The translations under genes were made by a program, and so were the position numbers. From Peribacillus deserti (GTDB lineage Bacteria > Bacillota > Bacilli > Bacillales > DSM-1321), in the NCBI RefSeq assembly GCF_016909175.1, contig NZ_JAFBFI010000006.1, positions 153,647 to 217,646 on the forward strand: 64,000 nucleotides of DNA. Reading direction: 5' to 3'. The notes beneath the pieces were generated by a model. The model was not told the origin of the DNA. It worked only from the letters and a program-made list of their open reading frames with translations, and searched no databases. Every line of letters starts with the position of its first letter. The first letter of the stretch is position 1. Below are positions 16,431 to 26,382 of this stretch, in pieces.

Positions 16431-18301
16431 TATGCCCTGCCCCCTTTATCGTCTTCATTTTCAAGGTCTTCTTTATGAATATGGAAACCATGATCGTCTT
16501 TCACTGAACGGATAAGCATAGAAATAAGTGTGATTCCCATACCTATGATCAGAACTGGCAGTGCCCAATTCTTGTCATCCACATGATACATGGCTCCAAA
16601 TGCCGCAACAAACAATCCAAATGAAATGGTTACTGGTAAGAAAGATGGGTTTGGCATATGAATGTCACCAAGCGGTTCGGCCGGTGTCATTTCTTTTTTG
16701 CCTTCCATTTTTTCAATCCAATACGGATCAAGACCGCGTACCAGCGGCAGCTGTTTGAAATTATAAAATGGCGGCGGTGAAGGAATCGCCCATTCCAATG
16801 AACGGCCATCTTCCCAAGGGTCATTGCCAACCCTAACATTCTTAACCTGAGTCATTACAATATTAATCAATAAAATGATTACAGCTACTCCCATGAAGAA
16901 AGCCCCAATGGAACTGATTAAGTTTCCAGTTTCCCAGCCTTGATTTGGCAGGTAAGTAAATACCCGTCGAGGCATCCCCATCAGTCCTAGGAAATGCTGA
17001 ATAAAGAATGTTAAATGGAATCCAATTAAAAACAGCCAGAACGTAATTTTTCCTAATGCTTCATTAAGAAGGGTACCGAACATTTTTGGCCAGTAATAAT
17101 GAGTTCCTGCTAAAAGTGCCAGCACTACTCCACCGACAATAACATAGTGGAAATGGGCAACAACAAAATAGCTGTCATGATATTGATAGTCAGCAGCAGC
17201 GACAGCGTTCATGATCCCTGTTACTCCACCGGCAACAAAGGAAGGAATAAACGCAATAGCATACAGCATAGGAGTGGTAAACTTAATGTTTCCGCCCCAC
17301 ATAGTGAACAGCCAGTTAAAGATTTTAATACCAGTCGGCACGGCAATAGCCATGGTTGCTACAGCGAATATAGCGTTTGCAATCGGCCCCATACCTACTG
17401 TGAACATATGGTGAGCCCAAACCATGAATCCTAAGAAACCGATTAATACGGTTGCAAAAACCATGGATGAATATCCAAATAATCTTTTTCTTGAGAATGT
17501 AGCAAATATTTCTGAGAATATACCAAATGCCGGAAGGATAAGAATATATACTTCAGGGTGGCCAAAAATCCAGAAAAGATGTTCCCAGATAATGGTGTTT
17601 CCACCTGCTGATACATCAAAGAAATTCCCTCCGAATAAACGGTCAAACATTAATAAAAACAAACCTACAGTAAGTGCAGGGAATGCAAATAAGATTAGAG
17701 CAGATGTAACAAAAGCTGACCATGTAAATAATGGCATCCTCATATATGTCATACCAGGAGCCCTCATATTGACGATGGTTACGAGGAAGTTAATACCCCC
17801 TATCAATGTACCAATACCAGATATCTGGAGGCCCAGGATATAAAAATCTACGCCATGGGTGTCTGATTCCAGTGTCAGGGATGCGTAAGACGTCCATCCA
17901 GCATCCGGTGCTCCTCCAAGGAACCAGGAGCAGTTTAAGAATACCCCGCCAAAGAAAAACAGCCAAAACCCAAGCGAGTTTAAAAACGGAAACGCAACGT
18001 CGCGTGCACCGATTTGAAGCGGAATCGCTGCATTCATAAATGCAAAAATTAATGGCATTGCAGCCAAGAATATCATGGTGGTACCATGCATAGTCAAAAT
18101 TTCATTATATAGTCCGGCACTGACGAAGTCATTGTTTGGGACAGCAAGCTGAACACGGATGAAAAGAGCTTCAAGCCCGCCAACCAAAAAGAAAAATCCG
18201 CCGGCAATCAGGTATAAAATGCCGATTTTCTTATGGTCTACTGTTGTCAGATAGTCCCAAACCGTTGCGCCAAAACTCTTCTTATGAGCGTACGTACTCA
18301 C
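16430..18301 (-). CDS. ctaD: Cytochrome c oxidase subunit I
   Basis: The catalytic heme-copper subunit that reduces oxygen to water and pumps protons in the cytoplasmic membrane. 623 residues, with twelve or more helices. CuB and heme ligands are visible: EHLFWIFGHPEVYI, AHHMFTVG and HDSYFVVAHFHYVIVGG. The long C-terminal extension with PSPPPFYNF and the two extra helices is normal for Bacillus CtaD. It ends in a charged tail (DLENEDDKGGRA). The genes around it, ctaC upstream and ctaE downstream, complete the enzyme. Confidence 0.98.
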   Translation of the reverse strand: MSTYAHKKSFGATVWDYLTTVDHKKIGILYLIAGGFFFLVGGLEALFIRVQLAVPNNDFVSAGLYNEILTMHGTTMIFLAAMPLIFAFMNAAIPLQIGARDVAFPFLNSLGFWLFFFGGVFLNCSWFLGGAPDAGWTSYASLTLESDTHGVDFYILGLQISGIGTLIGGINFLVTIVNMRAPGMTYMRMPLFTWSAFVTSALILFAFPALTVGLFLLMFDRLFGGNFFDVSAGGNTIIWEHLFWIFGHPEVYILILPAFGIFSEIFATFSRKRLFGYSSMVFATVLIGFLGFMVWAHHMFTVGMGPIANAIFAVATMAIAVPTGIKIFNWLFTMWGGNIKFTTPMLYAIAFIPSFVAGGVTGIMNAVAAADYQYHDSYFVVAHFHYVIVGGVVLALLAGTHYYWPKMFGTLLNEALGKITFWLFLIGFHLTFFIQHFLGLMGMPRRVFTYLPNQGWETGNLISSIGAFFMGVAVIILLINIVMTQVKNVRVGNDPWEDGRSLEWAIPSPPPFYNFKQLPLVRGLDPYWIEKMEGKKEMTPAEPLGDIHMPNPSFLPVTISFGLFVAAFGAMYHVDDKNWALPVLIIGMGITLISMLIRSVKDDHGFHIHKEDLENEDDKGGRA

Positions 18302-18339
18302 GGTTAAACCTCCCTTTGTAAATCACAGATCCCCTAGTG

Positions 18340-18366
18340 CTCTTCGGTGAAGCGGATTCACCGCTA
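18340..18366 (-). promoter_or_regulatory. Hairpin in the ctaC-ctaD gap
   Basis: CGGTGAA pairs with TTCACCG around a five-base loop in the 85-base gap between ctaC and ctaD. There is no T-run, so it may stabilise or process the operon mRNA. Inference only. Confidence 0.35.
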
Positions 18367-18386
18367 TGTATAATAGTTAAAGCACT

Positions 18387-19469
18387 TTATTGTTCGAGCT
18401 TAAGCCCCATCAAATAAGCTGTTAAAGCATCAAGCTCATGCTCATCCAGTTTTTGATATTTGCCAGTCATCAAGTTTCCTGGCTTCACTTGTTCTGGATC
18501 CTGCATCCATTTTTTCAAGTTTTCTTCATTATGTTCAAGAATCCCTGCAATTCTTGTTCTGTCTCCAAAATTAGCAAGGTTAGGAGCGGTACGCGCCTGT
18601 TCCGGTCTTGAATCATTTGCTGTGTTAGCATGACAGCCGATACAGCTCTTGTTATAAATCTCTTCGCCCTCTTTTGCCAGGTTACCCTCGGCAGCAGGCT
18701 TTTTCAAATTCTTCATATCTTGTGTCCATTGTTTAAAATCGTCCTGTGAAAGAGTCTGCACTTTGAAATCCATGTATGCATGTGAAGGACCGCATAGCTC
18801 AGCACACTTTCCATAGAACTGGTTTTTAACCTTTTCTGAACCTTTGCCATCAAACTCAAGCCAGAACTGATTTACACCCTCAGGGTTTGTATCAGTCTTT
18901 CCTCCAACTGCAGGAATCCAGAATGAATGCTTAACATCTGATGATTTAACATTAAAATAAACTTTTTTGTCTGTTGGAACGAACAGATCCTGGCTCGTTA
19001 CGATTCCAAGGTCTGGATACTCAAATTCCCACCAGTATAAATTCGCTCTTACATTAACTACAAGAGCATCCTTTGTTTTGCCATCCTTGTCCTTTTGTTT
19101 CATTGGTGACACATCTGCCAGCTGAAATGTGTATGAAACAGTAGGAACGGCAAGTACTAAAAGTAAAAGAATTGGTATAACTGTCCAAATAATTTCAAGT
19201 TTGTGGTTCCCTTCCACCTGTTTGGGAATGCTGTTTTCATTTTTCTTCGTTCGGCGGAAACGTGCAATTACGTAAATGAATATTACAGTCACCACAATAA
19301 TAACCAGGACCATAATAACCGTGCTCAGTATCATTAGGTCATACTGCTTTTTTGCAACTTCACCGGCAGGTGTTAAAGTTGACAGGAATGGTTCTCCACA
19401 GCCTGACAGAGCAAGCGCCAAAATTGCAAAAATGGAAATCAGACGCCATTTGTGAAGCCGTTTTCTCAT
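18387..19469 (-). CDS. ctaC: Cytochrome c oxidase subunit II with fused cytochrome c domain
   Basis: Subunit II carrying the CuA centre and, at its C-terminus, a heme c domain, which defines a caa3-type oxidase. A lipoprotein signal (ALALSGC, cleavage before Cys 24) is followed by two membrane helices. CuA ligands appear as CAELCGPSHAYM (about residues 218-229), the heme-binding CIGCH near residue 275 and the axial Met region GNLMTG near 329. 360 residues. ATG start with GAAAGAGGGG upstream. First gene of ctaC-D-E-F, 112 bases after ctaB. Confidence 0.97.
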   Translation of the reverse strand: MRKRLHKWRLISIFAILALALSGCGEPFLSTLTPAGEVAKKQYDLMILSTVIMVLVIIVVTVIFIYVIARFRRTKKNENSIPKQVEGNHKLEIIWTVIPILLLLVLAVPTVSYTFQLADVSPMKQKDKDGKTKDALVVNVRANLYWWEFEYPDLGIVTSQDLFVPTDKKVYFNVKSSDVKHSFWIPAVGGKTDTNPEGVNQFWLEFDGKGSEKVKNQFYGKCAELCGPSHAYMDFKVQTLSQDDFKQWTQDMKNLKKPAAEGNLAKEGEEIYNKSCIGCHANTANDSRPEQARTAPNLANFGDRTRIAGILEHNEENLKKWMQDPEQVKPGNLMTGKYQKLDEHELDALTAYLMGLKLEQ

Positions 19470-19581
19470 AGCTATTGAAACCCCTCTTTCGTAAAAAATT
19501 TCTTGTGTGCAGCTATTTGCTGGCTCAAATTCTCTCTATATAAATTCTTTTAAAAAGAAAGAATTCCCGATGAATAAGGAA

Positions 19582-20520
19582 TTAAATTGAAGTTACAATC
19601 ACCATGGCGACAAAAAGAATAGTTAAATAGTTTAATGAATAAACAAACATTAACTTAGCCCACTTTAAATCATCTTTCATCCTATATCCCATCAAAGCCA
19701 TTGTTAACCAGCCAATATTTAATATCGCAGCAAGGATAACAAATGAAATTCCAAGATCAAGCATAAAGAATGGCAGCGGCAGCAGGGCAGCTACCCAGAG
19801 CAGCATGCTCCGTTTAGTGGCACTAAAGCCTTTTACTACCGGCAGCATAGGGATCCCAGCTGCACGGTATTCTTCGCATCTTTTCATGGCAAGAGCATAA
19901 AAATGCGGAGGCTGCCAGATAAACATGACTAAAAACAGCATCCATGCTAATACGGATAAATCCGGGTCAACAGCTGCCCAGCCGATCAGCGGAGGCACAG
20001 CTCCAGAAAAACTTCCAATGATCGTATTAGAGACTAGCTTTCTCTTAGCCCACATCGAATAAATAACAACATATGCAAACGCTCCAAATGTCCCAATCAC
20101 AGCAGCTGTAAATGTAGTGAAGGCAAGCATAATAAGCCCTGAAGCCAGAAAAACAATACCAATAAACAGCACCGTCTTAGGAGAGAAGCGCCCGGTAACA
20201 GTCGGTCTCTCACGTTTGCTCTCCATGAGAGGATCAATATCGATATCTATAAAATTATTTAAGGCGCATGAACCTGCAATCACAAAAGCCGAACCTGCAA
20301 TGGTTAAAAAAACAAGATCGAGATTTGATAAGAAGCCCTGGCCGGTAAAATGAAGTGCAAGCCAAATTCCTGTAAACGCTGTAATAATATTTGAATTGAC
20401 AATTCCTATTTTAATAACGGAAAGAAAATCCTTCCAGACAGAGGTTTGTGCTGCAGTATCATCAAGGTCTGTATTGCTGTCTTTAAGATCTGCATCTGCC
20501 AAAACCCTAGTATTTGACAT
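19582..20520 (-). CDS. ctaB: Protoheme IX farnesyltransferase (heme O synthase)
   Basis: A UbiA-family prenyltransferase that adds a farnesyl group to heme B, giving heme O. 312 residues with about nine helices. The diphosphate-binding motifs are visible: [20 protein letters not shown] (about residues 88-107) and [20 protein letters not shown] (the second Asp-type motif region). The 30-residue N-terminal leader is hydrophilic, as in Bacillus. AGAGGAGG site before ATG. It is divergent from ctaA, which acts next in the pathway. Confidence 0.97.
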   Translation of the reverse strand: MSNTRVLADADLKDSNTDLDDTAAQTSVWKDFLSVIKIGIVNSNIITAFTGIWLALHFTGQGFLSNLDLVFLTIAGSAFVIAGSCALNNFIDIDIDPLMESKRERPTVTGRFSPKTVLFIGIVFLASGLIMLAFTTFTAAVIGTFGAFAYVVIYSMWAKRKLVSNTIIGSFSGAVPPLIGWAAVDPDLSVLAWMLFLVMFIWQPPHFYALAMKRCEEYRAAGIPMLPVVKGFSATKRSMLLWVAALLPLPFFMLDLGISFVILAAILNIGWLTMALMGYRMKDDLKWAKLMFVYSLNYLTILFVAMVIVTSI

Positions 20521-20681
20521 GTTCTATTCCTCCTCTAACAATTTCCCTGACTTAGGTTGACGTCCTGCTGATTTATCGTAAGAAAACGAATCTTATTCTA
20601 ATCTAGTATTAAATAAATTAAAATTTATTCATGGGATAAATTAGTCTATTCTCTGTATATTAAAACATAACTTTGAGGTTT

Positions 20682-20690
20682 TTTGTGAAT
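20682..20690 (+). promoter_or_regulatory. Candidate ResD-binding site in the ctaB-ctaA region
   Basis: A perfect TTTGTGAAT, the sequence reported for ResD binding in Bacillus, sits in the 480-base divergent region. A second copy with one mismatch (TCTGTGAAT) is at 20721-20729. ResD control of ctaA/ctaB is known from B. subtilis; use of these exact sites is inferred. Nothing else is clear in 20521-21000. Confidence 0.5.
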
Positions 20691-21000
20691 TTTTTTTGTA
20701 TAACTTTTGACGGTTTAGTGTCTGTGAATATGTTTATGACAATCTCCTGCTCTTTTTACACGGAACTCTGGTATCATAAATAAAGGAGCCTGCACAGCGT
20801 TCTTTATGATTCCTGCAGGTCATATTTTTACTGAATTTCCATATACATCCTCTCTATTTCTATCAAATCAGACTTTAACTTTCAACTATTTTTATTTATA
20901 TATCTATTCATCTTGTAAAAATAGGCAGAATTGTGTAATATCGAGAAAGTGTTTTAATTAGATATATACTTCATTTTAATAGATTAAGAAGGTGAGAGCT

Positions 21001-21957
21001 TTGCAACGGAGATTAAAATGGATTGCTGTACTTTCGACCCTGGGAATGCTCCTTGTACTCCTAGGAGGAGCATTGGTTACAAAAACGGATTCTGGAATGG
21101 GCTGCGGAAGAACCTGGCCATTATGCAACGGTGAATTCGTTCCAACCCAAATTGATGCCGCTCTTGCCATAGAGCTCGCACACCGGCTGGTTTCCGGTTC
21201 TGTCGGGATATTAATTTTATTATTATCTGTATGGAGCTGGAAGAAAATAGGGCATATCAGAGAAGCTAAATTTTTATCTATTCTTGCCTTTTTTTTTCTA
21301 TTGCTGCAGGGGCTGATCGGAGCTGCCGCAGTAAAATGGGGACAATCTGATTTTGTTCTTGCTCTTCATTTTGGTATTTCGCTTATTTCCTTTGCTGCCG
21401 TGTTTCTATTAACATTGCTGATTTTTGAAGTAGATAAAAAGTTTAGAGCTGAAAAAGTTATTATTGATAATAAAATGAAACTTCATATTTATGGGATAAT
21501 CATTTATACATTTTTTGTAGTATATTCTGGTGCTCTTGTGCGCCATTTAAAGGCCAGCCTCGTGTGTCCCGATTGGCCTATGTGTGTAAACGGCGATTTC
21601 GGGCTGCCGGCCAATATGTATCAATGGGTACAAATGGGGCACCGTACTGCTGCTGGGTTCATTTTTATCTGGGTTTTATATGCGGCATATTTAGCATTTA
21701 AAGAGTACAAAAGCCAAAAGGTCATTGTGTGGAGCTGGTTCATCGCTTCCATACTCGCTACCCTGCAGGTGACTTCCGGTGCTTTTATAATCGTCTCACG
21801 CCTGAACTTAATAGTTGCCCTCGCCCATGCTTTATTTATCTCCTGTTTATTCGGTGTTTTCAGCTACCTTGCATTGTTAGCATCGCGAAGCAGAAAAAAT
21901 GCCAGAATGATTGAAGCTTCAAATATGGACGATGAAAGAAAAATTACAGCTATATAA
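21001..21957 (+). CDS. ctaA: Heme A synthase
   Basis: Membrane enzyme that oxidises heme O to heme A for the aa3/caa3 oxidase. Eight-helix CtaA fold; conserved GGALVTKTDSGMGCGRTWPLC contains the first cysteine pair, ELAHRLVSG and QMGHRTAAG carry heme-ligand histidines, and the second cysteine pair lies in LVCPDWPMCV. The TTG at 21001 has AAGGTGA at the right distance; a GTG nine bases earlier does not. 318 residues. Divergent from ctaB. Confidence 0.96.
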   Translation: MQRRLKWIAVLSTLGMLLVLLGGALVTKTDSGMGCGRTWPLCNGEFVPTQIDAALAIELAHRLVSGSVGILILLLSVWSWKKIGHIREAKFLSILAFFFLLLQGLIGAAAVKWGQSDFVLALHFGISLISFAAVFLLTLLIFEVDKKFRAEKVIIDNKMKLHIYGIIIYTFFVVYSGALVRHLKASLVCPDWPMCVNGDFGLPANMYQWVQMGHRTAAGFIFIWVLYAAYLAFKEYKSQKVIVWSWFIASILATLQVTSGAFIIVSRLNLIVALAHALFISCLFGVFSYLALLASRSRKNARMIEASNMDDERKITAI

Positions 21958-21996
21958 CAGAAAAGGCCATTTCCCTGTGAAATGGCCTTTTCTTTA
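21958..21996. terminator. Bidirectional terminator between ctaA and pycA
   Basis: A perfect 12-bp stem (21961-21972 with 21980-21991) with T-runs possible on both strands, between two convergent genes. Confidence 0.88.
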
Positions 21997-22035
21997 TAAC
22001 TGTGCAATCCGTGCAATATACACTGCCGGCCGCAT

Positions 22036-25000
22036 TTATTTTGATTTTGATATCTCTATCATCAAGTCTCCAGTTGCAATAGCTTCTCCATTTTGAACAT
22101 ATATTTCTTTTACTGTTCCTGAGAAAGGAGCTTGAACGGTTGTTTCCATCTTCATAGCTTCCGTTATGATTAAATGATCTCCCCGTTCTACCTTTTCTCC
22201 TTTTTCCACCAGCACACGAATAACCGTACCAGGCATAGTAGCTCCAATGTGATCTGCGTTTTTAATGTCTGCCTTCACTTTAGCAGCTACTGCTGATTTG
22301 ATGCTTTCATCCCGGATAATCACTTCACGCGGCTGTCCATTAAGCTCAAAATATACGACTCTTGTTCCATCTGCTTGGGGCTGGCCAATCGAAATCAGTT
22401 TAACAATAAGTGTTTTTCCAGTTTCAATCTCTACCTCTATTTCCTCGCCGAGCCTCATTCCATATAAAAAGGTTGGGGTATCAAGACAAGATATGTTTCC
22501 GAAAGAATCAGCCGTCTTAGAATACTCAAGAAATACCTTTGGGTATAAAACATAGCCAAGAATATCAAAGTCGGTAACAGGCCTTCCCAGCTCGTTGAAA
22601 AGCTCTTCTTTAACTTTGGAAAAATCGACAGGTTCTAATAGTTCTCCCGGCCTTACTGTAATAGGTTTTTTGTCTTTCAGGATAACTTTCTGCAGTTCCT
22701 CCGGAAACCCTCCTTCCGGCTGTCCAAGATACCCCTCAAACAGTTCGATCACAGAATCAGGAAAATCAATCGCATGCCCCTTCTGCAGAACTGCTTCTTC
22801 ATCCAGATCATTCTGGACCATAAATAAGGCCATATCCCCGACAACTTTAGAGGAAGGAGTAACTTTTACAATATCTCCAAAGAAATAATTAACTCTCCGG
22901 TACATTTCTTTGACTTCTTCCCATCGTTCTCCAAGCCCAACAGCTTTTGCCTGCTGCTGAAGATTGCTGTACTGCCCCCCGGGCATTTCATGTCTATAAA
23001 TTTCTGAATGCGGCGCTATCATTCCGCTTTCAAATTCCTTGTAATATTTACGGACATCTTCCCAGTAGTATCCCAGCTGCTCAATTCCCTGAATATCCAG
23101 TTCAGGCTGTCTCTCCTTATTTTCAAGGGCATAATAAAGAGAGTTCATACTAGGCTGTGAAGTGAGCCCTGCTACAGACCCTAAAGCAGTATCTACTATA
23201 TCGACTCCAGCATCTATAGCACGGGCATACGTATAAATACCATTTCCGCTTGTATCATGTGTGTGAAGATGTATAGGAAGGCTCACTGTATCCTTTAACT
23301 CAGACACTAGCATATAAGCAGCTTCAGGCTTAAGCAGGCCTGCCATGTCCTTAATTGCTAGAATATGTGCCCCCTGGTTCTCTAGTTCCCTTGCAAGGTT
23401 TTTGTAATAATCAAGATTAAATTTACTCCTTGACCCATCGTTAATATCCCCTGTATAGCAAATGGATGCTTCAGCAATTTTACCAGACTGTCTCACGGCG
23501 TCTATCGCGACTTCCATGCTTTTTGCCCAGTTTAAGCTGTCAAAAATACGGAAAACATCTACTCCTGCCTCAGCTGACTTTGCAACAAATTCCCTTACGA
23601 CATTATCAGAATAATTTTTATATCCTACTGCATTTGAGGCACGGAGCAGCATCTGGAATAATAGGTTAGGAACTTTTTCTCTCAGGGAGATTAACCGATC
23701 CCATGGATCCTCCTTAAGGAATCTGTAAGCCACATCAAACGTGGCACCTCCCCACATTTCCAGGGAAAATACATCCTTCATAATTTTAGCAGTCGGCTCC
23801 GCAATACCAAGCAGATCAGCAGTCCGGACCCTGGTTGCCAGCAAAGACTGATGAGCATCACGGAAAGTCGTATCCGTTAGTAAAACTTTGTTCTGGCCTT
23901 TGATCCAGTTAACGACTCCCTCAGGACCTTCCTGGTCGAGAATCTGCTTTGTTCCATTCATTAATTCATGAGACTGGGACAGGTTAGGGATGCGTGCCCG
24001 GTCAAAGATCGGCTTCTTCTTTTTCTCAATACCGGGAAATCCATTTACTGTGACATTGGCAATATAGCTTAGCATTTTCGTTCCGCGGTCCTTCGTAACC
24101 GGGAATAAAAATAATTCTGGAGTATTGTCAATAAAGCCGGTATCATACTCCCCTTTTAAGAAATTTTCATGCTTAACCACATTTTCAAGAAAAGGAATAT
24201 TTGTTTTAATTCCGCGGATTCTAAACTCCCTAAGGTTACGGACCATTTTTGCCGCAGCTTGTTCAAAAGACATCGCATGGGTAGAAAGCTTAACAAGCAG
24301 AGAATCATAATAAGGAGTTATGACCGCCCCTTGATATCCGTTTCCTGCATCCAGACGGACTCCAAAGCCGCCGCCTGAACGGTACACATTAATTTTTCCG
24401 GTGTCAGGCATGAAATTATTTAACGGATCCTCAGTCGTTACTCGAGACTGAATGGCATAGCCGTGTGTTTTTATCTCTTCCTGCTGTGGAATGGAAATCT
24501 TATCTCCATGCAGATCTCCCCCTGCGGCGATTAAGATTTGCGACTGTACAATATCAATCCCTGTAATCATCTCAGTGATTGTATGCTCGACCTGTACCCT
24601 TGGATTGACTTCAATAAAGTAAAACTGTTCTTCGGAAACTAAAAACTCTACGGTACCCGCATTTACATATTGTACATTTTTCATTAAATTCACTGCTGCT
24701 TCACAAATCTCAGCCCGGAGTTCATCCGTTAGAGACACACTTGGAGCAACCTCAACTACTTTTTGGTGGCGCCTTTGGACAGAACAGTCACGCTCAAATA
24801 AATGAACGATATTCCCATGAGAATCACCGAGTATCTGTACCTCAATGTGCTTAGGCTGCAGCACTAGTTTCTCAACATATACTTCATCGTTTCCAAACGC
24901 TGCTTTGGCTTCAGATTTTGCCCTTGTGAATGCTTCTTCAAGCTCACCCGCTTCCCTTACAATCCTCATGCCGCGGCCGCCTCCGCCTAGAGCAGCCTTA

Positions 25001-25482
25001 ATGATGATAGGGTAGCCGGCTTTTTCAGCAAATTCATGGACTTCATCCAGGTTTGAAACTGGGCCGTCACTGCCGGGTATAACCGGTATATCAGCAAGAA
25101 CAGCTTGATGCCGGGCTTTAACCTTATCCCCGAACATATCTAGATGCCTGGACTCAGGACCGATAAAAACAATTCCTTCTTCTTCACACCGCTTCGCAAA
25201 TTCTATATTTTCAGACAAAAATCCATAACCGGGATGAATGGCATCCACACCGCTTTTTTTAGCGATTGCAATGATTCCTTCAATATCCAGGTAAGCCTCA
25301 ATCGGGCCCTTCCCTTCTCCTACTAAGTATGCTTCATCCGCTTTATAGCGGTGGTATGCTCCCGAATCTTCCTTTGAGTATATAGCTACAGTTGGTATAT
25401 TAAGCTCGGTACAAGCTCTGAATACACGAATAGCAATTTCGCCGCGGTTAGCAGCCAGAATCTTAGTAATGCGTCTGTTCAA
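22036..25482 (-). CDS. pycA: Pyruvate carboxylase
   Basis: Single-chain biotin enzyme making oxaloacetate from pyruvate, bicarbonate and ATP; the main anaplerotic step. 1148 residues. Biotin carboxylase domain at the N-terminus (KILAANRGEIAIRVFRAC; ATP loop KAALGGGGRGMR; EVNPRVQVEHT), carboxyltransferase domain in the middle (LLTDTTFRDAHQSLLATR, metal-binding HLHTHDTSGNG) and a C-terminal biotin carrier domain with EAMKMET. TTG start with AGAAGGTG seven bases upstream. In B. subtilis ftsW lies between ylaN and pycA; here that gap has no gene. Confidence 0.98.
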   Translation of the reverse strand: MNRRITKILAANRGEIAIRVFRACTELNIPTVAIYSKEDSGAYHRYKADEAYLVGEGKGPIEAYLDIEGIIAIAKKSGVDAIHPGYGFLSENIEFAKRCEEEGIVFIGPESRHLDMFGDKVKARHQAVLADIPVIPGSDGPVSNLDEVHEFAEKAGYPIIIKAALGGGGRGMRIVREAGELEEAFTRAKSEAKAAFGNDEVYVEKLVLQPKHIEVQILGDSHGNIVHLFERDCSVQRRHQKVVEVAPSVSLTDELRAEICEAAVNLMKNVQYVNAGTVEFLVSEEQFYFIEVNPRVQVEHTITEMITGIDIVQSQILIAAGGDLHGDKISIPQQEEIKTHGYAIQSRVTTEDPLNNFMPDTGKINVYRSGGGFGVRLDAGNGYQGAVITPYYDSLLVKLSTHAMSFEQAAAKMVRNLREFRIRGIKTNIPFLENVVKHENFLKGEYDTGFIDNTPELFLFPVTKDRGTKMLSYIANVTVNGFPGIEKKKKPIFDRARIPNLSQSHELMNGTKQILDQEGPEGVVNWIKGQNKVLLTDTTFRDAHQSLLATRVRTADLLGIAEPTAKIMKDVFSLEMWGGATFDVAYRFLKEDPWDRLISLREKVPNLLFQMLLRASNAVGYKNYSDNVVREFVAKSAEAGVDVFRIFDSLNWAKSMEVAIDAVRQSGKIAEASICYTGDINDGSRSKFNLDYYKNLARELENQGAHILAIKDMAGLLKPEAAYMLVSELKDTVSLPIHLHTHDTSGNGIYTYARAIDAGVDIVDTALGSVAGLTSQPSMNSLYYALENKERQPELDIQGIEQLGYYWEDVRKYYKEFESGMIAPHSEIYRHEMPGGQYSNLQQQAKAVGLGERWEEVKEMYRRVNYFFGDIVKVTPSSKVVGDMALFMVQNDLDEEAVLQKGHAIDFPDSVIELFEGYLGQPEGGFPEELQKVILKDKKPITVRPGELLEPVDFSKVKEELFNELGRPVTDFDILGYVLYPKVFLEYSKTADSFGNISCLDTPTFLYGMRLGEEIEVEIETGKTLIVKLISIGQPQADGTRVVYFELNGQPREVIIRDESIKSAVAAKVKADIKNADHIGATMPGTVIRVLVEKGEKVERGDHLIITEAMKMETTVQAPFSGTVKEIYVQNGEAIATGDLMIEISKSK

Positions 25483-25870
25483 ACGAAAGCACCTTCTTAC
25501 TATGTATTTTGAAAAGGAGGGAGAAGAGAATTCTCTCTCTTTTTTTCCAAGCTTTTTGAATTCTTATCTAAGTATAATTTGCAGCTTCGTTATGAGGGTC
25601 TACTATTTTAAGAGAGGTCGGTATTTAAGAATTCATACCCATAATTAACGCATGTAAAACTATCATAAAGTCATTATAACAGACAAATGATTAGCTGAAA
25701 ATTAAGAAAATTTTTACTGCAAACTGCCTTGTCTATAAATATAGAATGAACCTGGACAAAATTCTTATATTAGCAGATTAATTATTATACACTATACTAT
25801 ATCACTTGATTCTCAAAGCTTCAAAAAGGAAGAATGCTTTTTGTTATGTAAAACTTGTACAGATCGTAAA
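25483..25870. other. Intergenic region without gene where ftsW is expected
   Basis: About 390 AT-rich bases with no ORF I can support and no repeat. It must carry the pycA promoter. Two AAGAATTC-containing stretches occur, but I see no clear operator. Confidence 0.5.
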
Positions 25871-25908
25871 TAAAAAAACCCAAACATTTTAGATAGAGTG
25901 TTTGAGTT
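25871..25908 (-). terminator. Terminator of ylaN
   Basis: An 8-bp stem (25879-25886 with 25899-25906) followed by seven T on the minus strand; one pair is U-G only in the minus-strand RNA. Confidence 0.8.
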
Positions 25909-25917
25909 TTGATACTT

Positions 25918-26199
25918 TTATTTTCTTAATGATGCTTCGTGCAAGGCGGATAACTCACGTTCAAGTGTATCCAAAAGTGCTTTTCCTTCGTGTTCAGGTA
26001 TAAGGCCTAAACGGACTGCAAAATCAATTTCTCGTGACAAACCGAACATTTGTGTATCTAAAACCTCTTCATATAAAGGGCATTGAGGCATAGTCAAATT
26101 ATCCATCTGCACTTTAATTAATTTTAATATCTTGTCAGCATCTCCTTGTAGTAAGGTAAATGCTTTATCGCGATAGTTCACTAGTATATCTGAAGCCAT
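25918..26199 (-). CDS. ylaN: YlaN family protein
   Basis: A 93-residue helical cytoplasmic protein of the YlaN family. Family members are conserved in low-GC Gram-positives; reports for S. aureus and B. subtilis link YlaN to iron and Fur function. Conserved stretches here: [22 protein letters not shown] and [20 protein letters not shown] start with GGGGGATTTAGA upstream. It stands alone, with its own terminator. Confidence 0.93.
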   Translation of the reverse strand: MASDILVNYRDKAFTLLQGDADKILKLIKVQMDNLTMPQCPLYEEVLDTQMFGLSREIDFAVRLGLIPEHEGKALLDTLERELSALHEASLRK

Positions 26200-26382
26200 T
26201 CTAAATCCCCCATTTCAGAGCGATTGACAATCTTATTCATAAATTCTACCGTTAAGTATTAAAAAAAGCAAGGAGATGAGAGCACTTTAGATTATATTTT
26301 ACTCGGGGGACATATGTATGAAGACATAACCGGGACAAAGAGTTTATACTAACTATAGAGATAAGCAGCAGGAGGTATATTT

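Noticed and set aside
17424..17843. 139-residue ORF antisense to ctaD
   Set aside because: Shadow of a hydrophobic coding sequence, without ribosome site.
20976..21170. Minus-strand 64-residue ORF over the ctaA start
   Set aside because: No ribosome site and overlaps the conserved N-terminus of CtaA.
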